In this document: in pieces, positions 1 through 9,063 of the stretch
Layout: the number at the start of each line of letters is the position of its first letter
How positions within the stretch are numbered: the first letter of the stretch is position 1
From: Actinobacillus sp. GY-402
GTDB taxonomy: Bacteria > Pseudomonadota > Gammaproteobacteria > Enterobacterales > Pasteurellaceae
DNA: 64,000 bases
Assembly (NCBI RefSeq): GCF_014843355.1
Contig: NZ_CP062137.1
Span: forward strand, 744,001 to 808,000
Direction of reading: 5' to 3'
The notes under the pieces: generated by a model
Database searches by the model: none
What the model was told of the DNA's origin: nothing
The model's input: the letters and a program-made list of their open reading frames with translations, nothing else
Made by a program: the position numbers and the translations under genes

Positions 1-855
1 TGCTGGATCACGATGAGTGCGTTCGTGCCAAATCAGCGTTTTGGTAAAACCTTGAATAGCAAGGGGCGGTTCAAACAGTTTGAGTTGCGGCAGGTTGCTG
101 ACCAATCGTTTGGGTACAACGGCGAGCAAATCGCTTTGCGCCAATAGGTCGGGCAGTACGATAAAATTTTGTACCGATAAACTCACGTTTCGGCTTAACC
201 CCAATTTGGCTAGTGCGTCATCGGTTACACCGCTGAAACTGCCGCCGTGATAGGACACCAACGCTTGTTCCAGTTGGCAAAATTGTTCTAGTGATAAACT
301 ATTTTGTTTGGCAATCGGGTGATCGTGGCGGACGGCGCACACATATTGCTCGTCATACAAGGCTTTAGCGTGAATATCGGGGGCGTGGAAATCGGGCGTT
401 ACCAGTGCAAAATCAAGTAATCGTTGTTCTAATTGATGTTGTACCGCACTTTCGTTAATTGCCAGCACCGCCACTTTGATCTTCGGCGCACGTTGTTTCA
501 ATACACGCAAAAACGGCACGATTACCGCGCGCATCGCATAATCGGTGCAGGCAATACGAATGGTCATTTCCGCCGTTTGCGGATCAAACGCCTGTGGCTT
601 GAGTAACTGTTCCGCATCAGAAAGCAGTTGTTTAATCGGTTGAGCCAATACCAACGCTCGATTGGTCGGCACGACGCCACGTTGCACACGCACAAATAGC
701 GGATCGTCAAAACTTTCCCGCAAACGAACCAAAATACCGCTCATTGCTGGTTGGGTAATCGCCAGCCGTTCTGCCGCTTTGCTCACGTTTTTCTCGTCCA
801 TCAACACGTCAAAGGCTTTCAACAAATTTAAATCTAAGGTGCGTAGGTCTTTCAT
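1..855 (-). CDS. LysR-family transcriptional regulator (C-terminus cut by window edge)
   Basis: The reading frame runs from ATG at 855 to the window edge without a stop, giving 285 residues. The N-terminus is a typical LysR winged helix-turn-helix (about residues 5-65, with NVSKAAERLAITQPAMSGIL as recognition part), followed by the periplasmic-binding-like effector domain that senses a small ligand. Only the last residues are missing. It is divergent from the SRPBCC gene at 1024; the 168-base gap is AT-rich and holds two ATCATTTTT words, so LysR control of that neighbour is likely but inferred. An Apl-type uptake word lies just upstream of its start (867-875). The effector is not predictable. 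Confidence 0.9.
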   Translation of the reverse strand, partial: MKDLRTLDLNLLKAFDVLMDEKNVSKAAERLAITQPAMSGILVRLRESFDDPLFVRVQRGVVPTNRALVLAQPIKQLLSDAEQLLKPQAFDPQTAEMTIRIACTDYAMRAVIVPFLRVLKQRAPKIKVAVLAINESAVQHQLEQRLLDFALVTPDFHAPDIHAKALYDEQYVCAVRHDHPIAKQNSLSLEQFCQLEQALVSYHGGSFSGVTDDALAKLGLSRNVSLSVQNFIVLPDLLAQSDLLAVVPKRLVSNLPQLKLFEPPLAIQGFTKTLIWHERTHRDPA

Positions 856-866
856 TTTGGCTCCGT

Positions 867-875
867 ACAAGCGGT
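867..875 (+). repeat. Apl-type DNA uptake signal core
   Basis: Exact ACAAGCGGT, the core of the uptake signal used by the Actinobacillus pleuropneumoniae/Mannheimia haemolytica branch. The resident signal of this genome is the Hin-type AAGTGCGGT. Confidence 0.7.
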
Positions 876-1023
876 GAGATTTGCTTTCTTTTTTGCAAGT
901 ATCATTTTTACGTATATTAAATATCATTTTTCGCGTTTGGACAATATAACAGAACTTTTCTAAAATCACCTCACGTTAAGCGATTTAACGAATGTTTAAT
1001 TAAATCAATAAGAGGAATTCAAA

Positions 1024-1548
1024 GTGACATATTCACAACCAGCAATTATTTGGCCGGAAAAATATACCCCGGGCGAAACCGATAACTACGTTTCTAATGA
1101 AGTGATTATTAAAGGCTTGAGCGTAGCGGAAGTGTGGCAATATCTGATTGACACCAAAGCATGGACGACTTATTACAATAATGCGGAAAATATTGTGGTA
1201 GGCGACGGTTCAACCACACAACTTTCTGCAGGGGCGGCTTTTGTGTTTGATACCTTCGGTTTTCACGTTACGTCTAAAGTGGAAGAATTTGAACCGGCAA
1301 AAAACGGCAATCCTGCTCGTTTGGCGTGGTCGGGAACCTTCGGCGAAGGCGATGATTTCAGTGATGTGTATCACGCTTGGCTGTTGGAAGATTTGCCGAA
1401 CAACCGTGTACGAGTGCTAACCGAAGAAAGCCAAATCGGTAAACTGGCAAAAGGCTTGGCGGAAACCGTGCCAAATCCGATGGTAAACGGACACCAAGCA
1501 TGGTTGGACGGTTTGACAAAAAGTGCGAAAAACAAAACAGCCTATTAG
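1024..1548 (+). CDS. SRPBCC (START/polyketide cyclase-like) domain protein
   Basis: This 174-residue protein starts at GTG 1024, seven bases after an AGAGGAA ribosome binding site. The pattern (early strand with VSNEVIIKGLSVAEVWQYL, central W/F-rich strands, C-terminal helix with HQAWLDGLTK) fits the SRPBCC helix-grip fold that binds hydrophobic ligands. No signal peptide is visible, so it should be cytosolic. It is divergent from a LysR regulator and is a likely target of it. No catalytic function can be assigned from sequence; ligand binding or detoxification is an inference from the fold. Confidence 0.75.
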   Translation: MTYSQPAIIWPEKYTPGETDNYVSNEVIIKGLSVAEVWQYLIDTKAWTTYYNNAENIVVGDGSTTQLSAGAAFVFDTFGFHVTSKVEEFEPAKNGNPARLAWSGTFGEGDDFSDVYHAWLLEDLPNNRVRVLTEESQIGKLAKGLAETVPNPMVNGHQAWLDGLTKSAKNKTAY

Positions 1549-1555
1549 TGAGTAA

Positions 1556-1622
1556 AAGTGCGGTGGGATTTGGGGAGATTTTTCAATTGCAAAAAATTCA
1601 GAAAATCCCACCGCTTTCTTTT
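1556..1622 (+). terminator. Uptake-signal-containing terminator hairpin
   Basis: A perfect 12-bp stem pairs GCGGTGGGATTT (1560-1571) with AAATCCCACCGC (1603-1614), followed by TTTCTTTT. The left arm includes a Hin-type uptake core (1556-1564). It sits after the SRPBCC gene and before the RND pump. Confidence 0.7.
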
Positions 1623-1701
1623 CCACCTCCCAAACCTCCCACTTGAAATAAGTCTTAAAATTTACTAAAATTCTCATAAATTAGTAATTTTAAGGACTTT
1701 T

Positions 1702-4700
1702 ATGAACTTCAAAATCTCATCTTGGGCTATTCGTCATCCTATCCCGATTATTGTGTTGTTTTTGCTTTTAACCGCGCTTGGTATTCGAGCTTTTCAAGCC
1801 TTGCCGATTAATGCGGATCCGGATATGCGGTTTCCGATGGTGAATATTACGGTAACGCAGACGGGAGCGTCAGCAGATGAATTGGAAAATACTGTTACTC
1901 GCCGTGTGGAAGATGCGGTGGCGGGAATGGCTGGGGTGCGGCATATTACTTCGACCATTACCGAAGGTTCATCGGTCACGACGGTGGAATTTCGGTTGGA
2001 AACGGACACGGATCGGGCGGTGAATGATGTGCGAAATGCTATTACGCAAATTCGTGGCAATTTGCCGCAAAACATTGATAACCCCGTGGTGGAGCGAATG
2101 GATACGGAAGGCGGTGCTTTGGGCTATTATGCGGTGCAGTCGCCGAATATGAACCAAACGGAGCTGTCTTGGTTTATTGATGATGCGGTGAGCCGTGAGT
2201 TGTTGGCGGTCAATGGCGTGCAGCAAGTGAAACGACTTGGCGGTGAGAAACGTGAAGTGCGTGTGGCGTTGCAATCGGCAAAGCTCAATGCATTGGGCAT
2301 TACCGCCGAACAGGTGAGCCAGCAGTTGGCACAAACCAATGCCAATGTGCCTGCCGGGCGTGTGCAATGGTTTGACCAAGAGCAATCCATTCGTGTGGTG
2401 GGCAGTCAGCCAAGTTTGGCGGATTTGGCAAATTTGCCCATTGCGTTAAGCGATTATCGTAAAGTCAAATTGGCGGAGTTGGCGACAATTAGCGACAGCC
2501 ACGCCGATGTTCGCAGCCGTACGCGTTTGAATGGGCGTGAAGTGTTGGGGTTTCAGGTATTTCGTTCCAAAGGGTCAAGCGATACGGCGGTGGAAAAAGG
2601 TGTTCAGCAAGCGTTGCAAACGTTGGCAGCCAATTATCCCGATATTCAGATTACAGAAGTGCATAATTCGGTGAATACCACCAAAGAGAACTACGATGTG
2701 GCGATTTCTACGCTGTTGGAAGGGGCGGCATTGACGGTATTGGTGGTGTGGCTGTTTTTGCGAAATTGGCGTGCAACTTTGGTGGCGGCGATTGCCTTGC
2801 CGCTTTCGATTTTGCCTGCCTTTTGGATAATGAAACTGCTTGGCTATACGCTCAATAGCATTTCGCTGTTAGCCATTACTTTGGTGATTGGGATTTTGGT
2901 GGACGATGCCATTGTTGAGATTGAAAATATTGAAACTCACATTCATCAAGGTAAACGACCGTTTCGGGCTGCCTTAGATGCGTCTGATGCCATAGGTTTG
3001 GCGGTGGTGGCGATTACGGCAAGTATTGTGGCGGTGTTTTTGCCTGTGAGTTTTATTGACGGTATGACAGGGCAGTATTTCGGGCAGTTTGGCATTACCG
3101 TTGCGGCGGCAGTATTGAGTTCCTTGCTGGTGGCTCGCTTGGCAACGCCTTTATTGGCCGCCTATTTGTTGCAACCGACAGCGGCTAAAACGTCTGTAAT
3201 AACTTCTTCAAGCAAGCTGAAACAAGGCTACTTAACGCTGTTAGCAAAAGCCTTACATTTTCGCAAAACCACATTATTGCTCGGCAGTGTGTTTTTAGTG
3301 GCATCAGCACTGATTTTGCCACAGTTGCCCACAGGCTTTGTGCCGAAAGGCGACACGGGAATGAGCCAGTTAGACGTTACGTTACCGCCAAGCAGCACGC
3401 TGGCACAAACCGATGAAATCTTGCAAAAAATTGACCGCACTATTCGCCAATATGACGAAGTGGCGTTGGTGTTTACCACCGCAGGTTCCGGCGAAATCAA
3501 CAAGGGCGAAGTGCTTATTCGCCTGAAACCCCACCAAGTGCGGTCGATTTCGCAAAAGGAATTTGAAGACAAATTGCGAGAAACCTTGAAACAATTTGCG
3601 GACGTGCGGATTACTTTCCGCAACGAAATGGCGGCACGAGATGTGTCGATTTTGCTGACTGGCAATGATCCTGTCAAACTTCAGCAGACGGCAAACGAGC
3701 TGAAACAGCAAATGCAAGGTTTATCTAGTGTTGAAAATGTGCAGATTAATGCACCGCTGATGAAACCCGAAGTGCAAGTCAAATTGCGTGCGGACGAAGC
3801 GGCAAAAGCAGGTGTCAGCCCACAAGCGGTGGGAAATTCGCTACAAATTGCCACGCTGGGCAGCACAGACGGCAATGCGGCACGCTTTAATTTGCCCGAC
3901 CGTCAAATCCCGATTCGGGTTACGTTGGCGGAAAACGAACGCAACCAGCCCGAAGTCATTCGCCAACTGCGAGTGGCAAGCAGCAATGGCGGCACAGTGC
4001 CATTGAATACCGTTGCCGATATTCAATTTGGGGCTGGTTCGGCAAGTTTAGAGCGTTTTGATCGTGAACGCCGTATTGCGGTGGAAGCGGATTTAGCCTT
4101 AGGGCAAACCATCGGCACCGCATTATCGCAAATCAACGGGCTACCGATAATGCAAAACCTGCCTGACGGCGTGCGTGTGCCGTCATCGGGCGATGCGGAA
4201 ATGATGGACGAAATGTTCGGCCAATTCAGCTTTGCAATGGCGGCTGGCGTGGTGATGGTATTGTTGGTGTTGGTGCTGTTGTTCAAGGACTTCTTGAAAC
4301 CGCTTACCATTTTGACCGCACTTCCGCTGTCCATCGGCGGTGCGGCAGTCGGCTTGCTCGCCTACGGTGCGGCATTGGATATGTCCTCTGTCATCGGCAT
4401 TTTGATGTTAATGGGCATCGTAACCAAAAACTCTATTTTGCTGGTGGACTTCGTGATTGAAAAACGCCAACAAGGAATGGCTCGCCATCAAGCCTTAATT
4501 CAATCGGGCTCGGAACGTGTCCGCCCGATTTTAATGACCACCATTGCAATGGTCGCAGGTATGGTTCCCGCCGTGTTCGCCAGCGGCGCAGCTGCAGCAT
4601 TCCGCGCCCCAATGGCCGTTGCCGTGATTTTCGGCTTAACTGCCTCCACGCTGTTGAGTTTGGTGTTTGTGCCCGTGGTTTATTTGCTGATGGATGATTT

Positions 4701-4773
4701 CCGCAACTGGTTAGCCCCTAAACTAGCCAAATTGACATCAGTCACGGCGGAAGAAAGGGCGAAAGCGGAGTGA
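1702..4773 (+). CDS. RND-family efflux transporter permease (HAE1/AcrB-like), orphan
   Basis: At 1023 residues this is a full-length inner-membrane RND proton antiporter. It has one N-terminal membrane helix (about 12-30), a first large periplasmic loop (about 35-340), a six-helix bundle, a second periplasmic loop and a last bundle. The proton-relay pair is present in VDDAIVEIENI (TM4) and the relay lysine in GIVTKNSILLVDF (TM10), so it should be active. No membrane-fusion or outer-membrane partner gene lies beside it, so it must use partners encoded elsewhere or work with an unlinked adaptor. It carries both Hin-type and Apl-type uptake words. Substrate is unknown; drugs or small hydrophobic compounds are usual for the family. 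Confidence 0.92.
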   Translation: MNFKISSWAIRHPIPIIVLFLLLTALGIRAFQALPINADPDMRFPMVNITVTQTGASADELENTVTRRVEDAVAGMAGVRHITSTITEGSSVTTVEFRLETDTDRAVNDVRNAITQIRGNLPQNIDNPVVERMDTEGGALGYYAVQSPNMNQTELSWFIDDAVSRELLAVNGVQQVKRLGGEKREVRVALQSAKLNALGITAEQVSQQLAQTNANVPAGRVQWFDQEQSIRVVGSQPSLADLANLPIALSDYRKVKLAELATISDSHADVRSRTRLNGREVLGFQVFRSKGSSDTAVEKGVQQALQTLAANYPDIQITEVHNSVNTTKENYDVAISTLLEGAALTVLVVWLFLRNWRATLVAAIALPLSILPAFWIMKLLGYTLNSISLLAITLVIGILVDDAIVEIENIETHIHQGKRPFRAALDASDAIGLAVVAITASIVAVFLPVSFIDGMTGQYFGQFGITVAAAVLSSLLVARLATPLLAAYLLQPTAAKTSVITSSSKLKQGYLTLLAKALHFRKTTLLLGSVFLVASALILPQLPTGFVPKGDTGMSQLDVTLPPSSTLAQTDEILQKIDRTIRQYDEVALVFTTAGSGEINKGEVLIRLKPHQVRSISQKEFEDKLRETLKQFADVRITFRNEMAARDVSILLTGNDPVKLQQTANELKQQMQGLSSVENVQINAPLMKPEVQVKLRADEAAKAGVSPQAVGNSLQIATLGSTDGNAARFNLPDRQIPIRVTLAENERNQPEVIRQLRVASSNGGTVPLNTVADIQFGAGSASLERFDRERRIAVEADLALGQTIGTALSQINGLPIMQNLPDGVRVPSSGDAEMMDEMFGQFSFAMAAGVVMVLLVLVLLFKDFLKPLTILTALPLSIGGAAVGLLAYGAALDMSSVIGILMLMGIVTKNSILLVDFVIEKRQQGMARHQALIQSGSERVRPILMTTIAMVAGMVPAVFASGAAAAFRAPMAVAVIFGLTASTLLSLVFVPVVYLLMDDFRNWLAPKLAKLTSVTAEERAKAE
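3822..3830 (+). repeat. Apl-type DNA uptake signal core
   Basis: Exact ACAAGCGGT inside the RND pump gene, followed by GGGAAATT, similar to the AT-rich extension of the Apl-type signal. Confidence 0.65.
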
Positions 4774-4782
4774 TAGCATGAA

Positions 4783-4843
4783 AAGTGCGGTAGGATTTTG
4801 AGAAGTTTTTTCAGTTTGCAAATTTCTTTTCAAATCCTACCGC
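4783..4843. terminator. Bidirectional terminator with uptake signal
   Basis: GCGGTAGGATTT (4787-4798) pairs with AAATCCTACCGC (4832-4843), a 12-bp perfect stem whose left arm completes a Hin-type uptake core at 4783-4791. It lies between the convergent RND gene and the next LysR gene. Confidence 0.65.
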
Positions 4844-5734
4844 TTACCACGCTTTCCCTTCAAAACTCTCCACCAAAAAATCAATCAATTTTCTCACGGC
4901 GAGCGGGAGTTTGTCTCTTGACGGATACATCGCGTAAATGCTGAATGTCGACAGTTGCCAGTCAGTTAGGACAGCTTGCAGTTTGCCCTGTTGCAGTTCG
5001 ATTTCCAGCATATATTTCGGCAACATCGCAATGCCGTTGCCGTCCAGTACGGAGTTGAGCAAGGCTTGGGTGTCGTTGGTGGTGAAACGGCTGTTTAGGT
5101 CGAGCAACACTTCCCGTTTTCCTTTAGTACATTTCCACGCTTTACGGTTGATATTTTGGTGGGAAAGGTAATGATGTTGATAGAGATCGTCGGGCTGTTT
5201 CGGTGTGCCGAATTGTGCCAAATAATCGGGCGTTGCCACCAGCAAAGAATGGCAATCGGCAAGTTTTCGGGCGATAAAATTCGGGTCGGGCGTGTTGGTA
5301 ATCCGAATGGCAAGATCGATTCGCTCGCTGATTAAATCCATTTGCTGATCACTCAGAAAAAGCTGGATATTCAATTTCGGGTGCAACTGCAAAAAGCGAT
5401 TGACCGTTTTCACCAAATGATAAGCCCCGAACGTTTGGCTGCTGGTTACACGCAACACGCCGCGTAATTCGCCCTGTTGTGCCATCATTTCTTGTTCCAT
5501 TTCTGCGGTCAAATTTGCAATTTTTTGGCAGAAAAGCACCGCTTGTTCGCCCGCTTCCGTCAAAGCAACTTTGCGAGTGGAACGCTGAAACAGCCGTGCG
5601 TTCAGCCATTCTTCCATCAAGGCGACATAACGGCTAATCATCGGTTTAGAAATCTCTAACTGCTCTGCGGTGGCGGTAAAACTGCCTGTTTCGGCAACGG
5701 TCAGAAAGACCTTGATTGCGGTGAGTTTGTCCAT
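4844..5734 (-). CDS. LysR-family transcriptional regulator
   Basis: A complete 296-residue LysR protein. The winged helix-turn-helix is at about residues 3-60 (MDKLTAIKVFLTVAETGSF at the start, MISRYVALMEEWLNARLFQR at the wing) and the effector-binding domain at about 90-290. It belongs to the large DsbA/CrgA-type subgroup often divergent from oxidoreductase genes. The neighbour in the opposite direction is a secreted SnoaL-like protein followed by a DsbA-like oxidoreductase. A near-perfect palindrome at 5747-5763 is a good operator candidate. An Apl-type uptake word lies in the gene (5538-5546). The inducer is unknown. Confidence 0.9.
   Translation of the reverse strand: MDKLTAIKVFLTVAETGSFTATAEQLEISKPMISRYVALMEEWLNARLFQRSTRKVALTEAGEQAVLFCQKIANLTAEMEQEMMAQQGELRGVLRVTSSQTFGAYHLVKTVNRFLQLHPKLNIQLFLSDQQMDLISERIDLAIRITNTPDPNFIARKLADCHSLLVATPDYLAQFGTPKQPDDLYQHHYLSHQNINRKAWKCTKGKREVLLDLNSRFTTNDTQALLNSVLDGNGIAMLPKYMLEIELQQGKLQAVLTDWQLSTFSIYAMYPSRDKLPLAVRKLIDFLVESFEGKAW
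5538..5546 (-). repeat. Apl-type DNA uptake signal core
   Basis: Exact ACCGCTTGT, the reverse complement of ACAAGCGGT, inside the LysR gene. Confidence 0.65.
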
Positions 5735-5746
5735 ATTTATCCTTTT

Positions 5747-5763
5747 GTTTCTTAATTAGAAAC
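5747..5763. promoter_or_regulatory. Candidate LysR operator palindrome
   Basis: GTTTCTTAATTAGAAAC is a near-perfect 17-bp dyad lying 13 bases upstream of the LysR start and about 105 bases upstream of the divergent SnoaL-like gene. It contains the T-N11-A core typical of LysR operators. Binding is inferred from position and symmetry only. Confidence 0.45.
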
Positions 5764-5867
5764 AATTATATTCTAAAATCGCTATTTTTCTCTCTTTTTA
5801 TTTCATTAAAATGCACACCATCAACAGCCATCAAGCTGAATGTATAACCCAACAAAAGGAAAACAAA

Positions 5868-6311
5868 ATGAAAAAATCTCTTTTACTTTTAACCGCACTT
5901 TTCTCTTCAACCGTTGCAATGGCACAAACTACGCCGGAGCAAAACAAAGCGAACGCATTGGCGTTTTATGAAATGGCATTCAATCAGCACAAAGTGCAAG
6001 AGGCAACCGATAAATATATCGGCAAAGAGTATTTACAGCACAACCCAACGGTGGCGGACGGTGGCAAGGCTTTCGTGGATGCGTTTGTGCCGTTTTTAAA
6101 AGCGAACCCAAAATCACGCGCAGAAATTAAACGTGTGATGGCGGACGGCGATTTAGTGATGTTGCACGTCCACAGCCAATTAAACGATGAAGATCGTGGC
6201 GAGGCAGTGGTGGATATTTTCCGTTTCGATGAAAACGGTAAAATCGTAGAGCATTGGGACGTGATCCAAGCGGTGCCTGAAAAAACAGAAAGCGGACGTG
6301 GGATGTTCTAG
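5868..6311 (+). CDS. Secreted SnoaL/NTF2-like protein
   Basis: The start at 5868 is chosen because it follows an AAAAGGA ribosome binding site and opens a clean signal peptide (MKKSLLLLTALFSSTVAMA, cleavage after AMA); an in-frame ATG at 5811 would only add an unlikely leader. The mature part of about 128 residues has the SnoaL pattern (AFYEMAFNQHKV near the start, YLQHNP, LVMLHVHSQ, DIFRFDENGKIVEHWDVIQ), a cone-shaped fold found in cyclases and small-molecule binding proteins. It should be periplasmic. It overlaps the DsbA-like gene by one base and is divergent from a LysR gene. Enzymatic role is not established. Confidence 0.8.
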   Translation: MKKSLLLLTALFSSTVAMAQTTPEQNKANALAFYEMAFNQHKVQEATDKYIGKEYLQHNPTVADGGKAFVDAFVPFLKANPKSRAEIKRVMADGDLVMLHVHSQLNDEDRGEAVVDIFRFDENGKIVEHWDVIQAVPEKTESGRGMF

Positions 6312-6913
6312 TGACAATCTACTACCTGTTCGACCCGCTTTGCGGTTGGTGCTATGGGGCATCAGCGACATTGCAAAAACTCAATGAAATCTACCCGCTT
6401 ACGCTCACGCCAACAGGTTTGTTTTACCAAAGTGGTGCGGATTTTGCCCGTTATGCGTGGAGCAACGACCAACGGATTGAACGCTTAACGGGGCAGCCGT
6501 TTAGTCAGGCGTATTTGGAAAACGTGTTGCAAGGGCAGGGTGATTTTGATTCGGCAAACAGCTTACTGGCTTTAACGGCGGTGCAACAAATTGCCCCTGA
6601 AAAAGAGTTTGCCACATTGGCAGCCTTGCAGACGGCACGTTATGTGGATGGTTTGGATAATGCGGATTTCACGGTGATTGAACAGGTGTTGCATAAACTC
6701 AATCTTAGCCAAGCTGTGCTATTGCTTACCGAACAATCGACAAGAGTAGTGTTAGCACAGCGTCTTCAATTCAGGCAACAGCTCGCTAACCATTGTGGTG
6801 TGCAAGGCGTACCGCAGTTGATTGTGGAAAAAGATGAACGGCTACATATCGTGCCGAGTCAGTTGTTGTATGGGGACGTTCAAGAGTTGAAGGATTACTT
6901 GCAGGGCTTATAA
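6311..6913 (+). CDS. DsbA-family thiol oxidoreductase (COG3531-like)
   Basis: This 200-residue protein starts at GTG 6311, overlapping the stop of the preceding gene (TAGTG), so the two are translationally coupled. The thioredoxin-fold active site is CGWC at about residues 11-14 (DPLCGWCYGAS), followed by the helical insertion of DsbA-like proteins and a late cis-Pro loop (GVQGVPQLIV). There is no signal peptide, so it is likely a cytosolic thiol oxidoreductase rather than periplasmic DsbA. Together with the secreted partner and the divergent LysR gene it looks like a small stress-response unit; that role is inferred. Confidence 0.82.
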   Translation: MTIYYLFDPLCGWCYGASATLQKLNEIYPLTLTPTGLFYQSGADFARYAWSNDQRIERLTGQPFSQAYLENVLQGQGDFDSANSLLALTAVQQIAPEKEFATLAALQTARYVDGLDNADFTVIEQVLHKLNLSQAVLLLTEQSTRVVLAQRLQFRQQLANHCGVQGVPQLIVEKDERLHIVPSQLLYGDVQELKDYLQGL

Positions 6914-6916
6914 AGC

Positions 6917-7024
6917 GGTATTATGTAGCATAAACATTTATGTTTTCGTAGGGGCGGGGGTTATCCCCGCCCGAATATTAATAATTGTTTATGGGCGGGG
7001 ATAACCCCCGCCCCTACATATACC
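6917..7024. mobile_element. MITE-like palindromic element, copy 1
   Basis: A 108-bp insertion-like unit beginning GGTATTATGTAG and ending with the inverted CTACATATACC. It contains two long inverted arms (6948-6973 and 6993-7017), each rich in GGGGCGGG...CCCCGCCC and each able to form its own hairpin. It is bordered by a near-duplicate of about 9-10 bp (TTATAAAGC before, TTATAAAAGC after). A longer copy with the same ends lies at 19716-19878. It codes for nothing. Confidence 0.65.
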
Positions 7025-7041
7025 TTATAAAAGCACAAACC

Positions 7042-7908
7042 TTATTCAGCGACTTTCAATAATTCATTTGCCGCTAAAATACCTAACGCATTTGAGGCTA
7101 AAGGACTGTCGCCAGTTAAGAGTTTTCGGTCTTGATGAACTTGACCGCTAATGCCTTCGTTCATTACTTTTACGCCTAACTGTATCAGTTTTTCCGCCAA
7201 GAGCCATTGCAATTTGCCCGGCATATAGCCAATTTCAATATTCGCCCCTTCGTCTAAGGCATCAGGGAAAACGCAAATTTCATAATCTTTGAACGGATAA
7301 TTTTCCACATTTTCGTCCGCTGCAGCCGCTAATAATGCTGCTGGCCCGTGGCAAAGTGTGATGATATGTTTATCTTGTGCTAATGCCCAGTTTAATACCG
7401 ATTTCACTTCACGGCTGAATGGAATAGCGTGTAAAGCTGCGTGTCCGCCCGGAATAAATACCGCTAAATACGGCGAGTTTTCAGCTGTAACATCGGCCAA
7501 AATATCCGCCAGTTTGCTTGGGTTTTGTAATTTCGGTAGGTAAGTGTGATACAAATCCATTACCGCTTTATCTTCCGTTGGCATAGCCCACATTTCTAAT
7601 TTCACCGCATTACCCGATAAGGTTGCTACATCAATTTCAAAACCAGCGTGATGAATATGCAACATTGGCAACAAGGTTTCTATTGGGTGGTTACCTGTTG
7701 AGAACAGTTTGCCATTTTTCATTTCTAAATAACGTTCATCAGAGGCAATCATCAAAACTTTATGTTTTTTGCCTTGATAGGCTTTTTCAAATTTAAAACC
7801 GTCAAAGTCCGATACTTTGGTGGTGTAAAGGCTTAACGAATAATCCGATGGAAAAAACGCATTGTGTTCTGCACGGTCTGGAACGGGTTGTTTGTTTAAT
7901 TCTGTCAT
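7042..7908 (-). CDS. hchA: Molecular chaperone / glyoxalase III HchA (Hsp31)
   Basis: A 288-residue DJ-1/PfpI superfamily protein with the HchA-specific N-terminal extension ([14 protein letters not shown]). The nucleophile elbow [12 protein letters not shown] places Cys at about 186 with His 187; an acidic partner is in HPIE (Glu 77) and another in FPDALDE, matching the E. coli Hsp31 arrangement. The family acts as a stress chaperone and converts methylglyoxal to lactate without glutathione; protein deglycase activity has also been claimed. The position next to LysR and oxidoreductase genes fits a role against reactive carbonyls. Confidence 0.9.
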   Translation of the reverse strand: MTELNKQPVPDRAEHNAFFPSDYSLSLYTTKVSDFDGFKFEKAYQGKKHKVLMIASDERYLEMKNGKLFSTGNHPIETLLPMLHIHHAGFEIDVATLSGNAVKLEMWAMPTEDKAVMDLYHTYLPKLQNPSKLADILADVTAENSPYLAVFIPGGHAALHAIPFSREVKSVLNWALAQDKHIITLCHGPAALLAAAADENVENYPFKDYEICVFPDALDEGANIEIGYMPGKLQWLLAEKLIQLGVKVMNEGISGQVHQDRKLLTGDSPLASNALGILAANELLKVAE

Positions 7909-8046
7909 AAAATTCTCCTAAAATAAGCATACGTAAAATGCGAATGCCTGTGCATTTTAATCAGAGTATTATCCAAATAAAATTCATAATTTAGGAATTG
8001 ATTGTCTTTAAAAATGGAATAATATGGGTGAATAGGTCGTGTTAGG

Positions 8047-8964
8047 CTACTTTTGTAAATTAGCACCAAAATCCAACCGCTTACTCAAAATCTCTCTTAA
8101 CAGTTCAAACACTTTCACAATTCGTAAAGGGGTAACCGTTTGATATGGGCGGTAAAGGTAGATTTGCCACGGTTGTTTTGGTATATCGGGGAAAAGCTCC
8201 ACGAGTTCTCCGCTGTCCAAATAAGGCTGGCAAAATATATCTAATAATTGTGCACAAACTTGCCCTGATAGGGTGGCTTGCAGTTCGCTTGTCATGTCGT
8301 TACTGATAAATTTGGGGGCAAGTGGTGTGATGGTATGCTCGGCATTGATTTGCCATTGCCAAATGCGCCCTTGCAATGCATTAAACATCGCTGCCAGTGG
8401 ATAACGTTTAGCCAAATCGGTGAGATCTGCAGGCATTCCCAATTTTTCGATTAAGGTTGGCGAGGCAACAATCTTTTCTTCTACGGTGGCTAGATGATGC
8501 GCAATCCAATCCGGTTCGGGCTTTTGACAAATGCGAATACCCATATCAATTTGATTATCCACCGCTTTTAATGAGGTTAAATCCACACGCCAATCAATGG
8601 CTAAGTTAGGATAGGGCGCAATGGCTTGCAATAAGTCCGCTAAAATTTGTGTGTGATGAGGCAGTGGAGGCACGGTAATCCGCACCGAGCCTTGAATAGC
8701 TTGTTGGTTAGTTTTGGCGAAGCTGAATAAACGCGCCTCTTCATTTAAAAATTGTCGTGCCTCCACTAAAAATTGCTGACCAAATTCGGTAAGCTGGACA
8801 TTACGGGTGTTGCGTTTGAATAGCGGTTCGCCCAAGGTATTTTCCAGCTCTGCAATGGTTCGGCTAATAACTTGCGGCGATACAGATAAACGTACCGCCG
8901 TTTCACGAAAGTTTAGAGTTTCGCTTGCCATACAAAAGTAACGTAACGCATCCAGTTTATTCAT
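8047..8964 (-). CDS. LysR-family transcriptional regulator
   Basis: A complete 305-residue LysR protein with helix-turn-helix at about residues 4-62 (FCMASETLNFRETAVRLSVS) and an effector domain behind it. It is divergent from a small four-helix membrane protein at 9064 and co-directional with hchA, 138 bases upstream of it. It is the third LysR gene within 9 kb. Target and ligand cannot be read from sequence; the divergent membrane gene is the most likely target by arrangement. Confidence 0.9.
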   Translation of the reverse strand: MNKLDALRYFCMASETLNFRETAVRLSVSPQVISRTIAELENTLGEPLFKRNTRNVQLTEFGQQFLVEARQFLNEEARLFSFAKTNQQAIQGSVRITVPPLPHHTQILADLLQAIAPYPNLAIDWRVDLTSLKAVDNQIDMGIRICQKPEPDWIAHHLATVEEKIVASPTLIEKLGMPADLTDLAKRYPLAAMFNALQGRIWQWQINAEHTITPLAPKFISNDMTSELQATLSGQVCAQLLDIFCQPYLDSGELVELFPDIPKQPWQIYLYRPYQTVTPLRIVKVFELLREILSKRLDFGANLQK

Positions 8965-9063
8965 ATTATTCCATTTTTTGAGATAGAGAATATCTTTATT
9001 AGTAATTTTATCAAGATAATAATCGGGCTACAATGTTGTGCATTTCACAAAGAGAACAATCTA

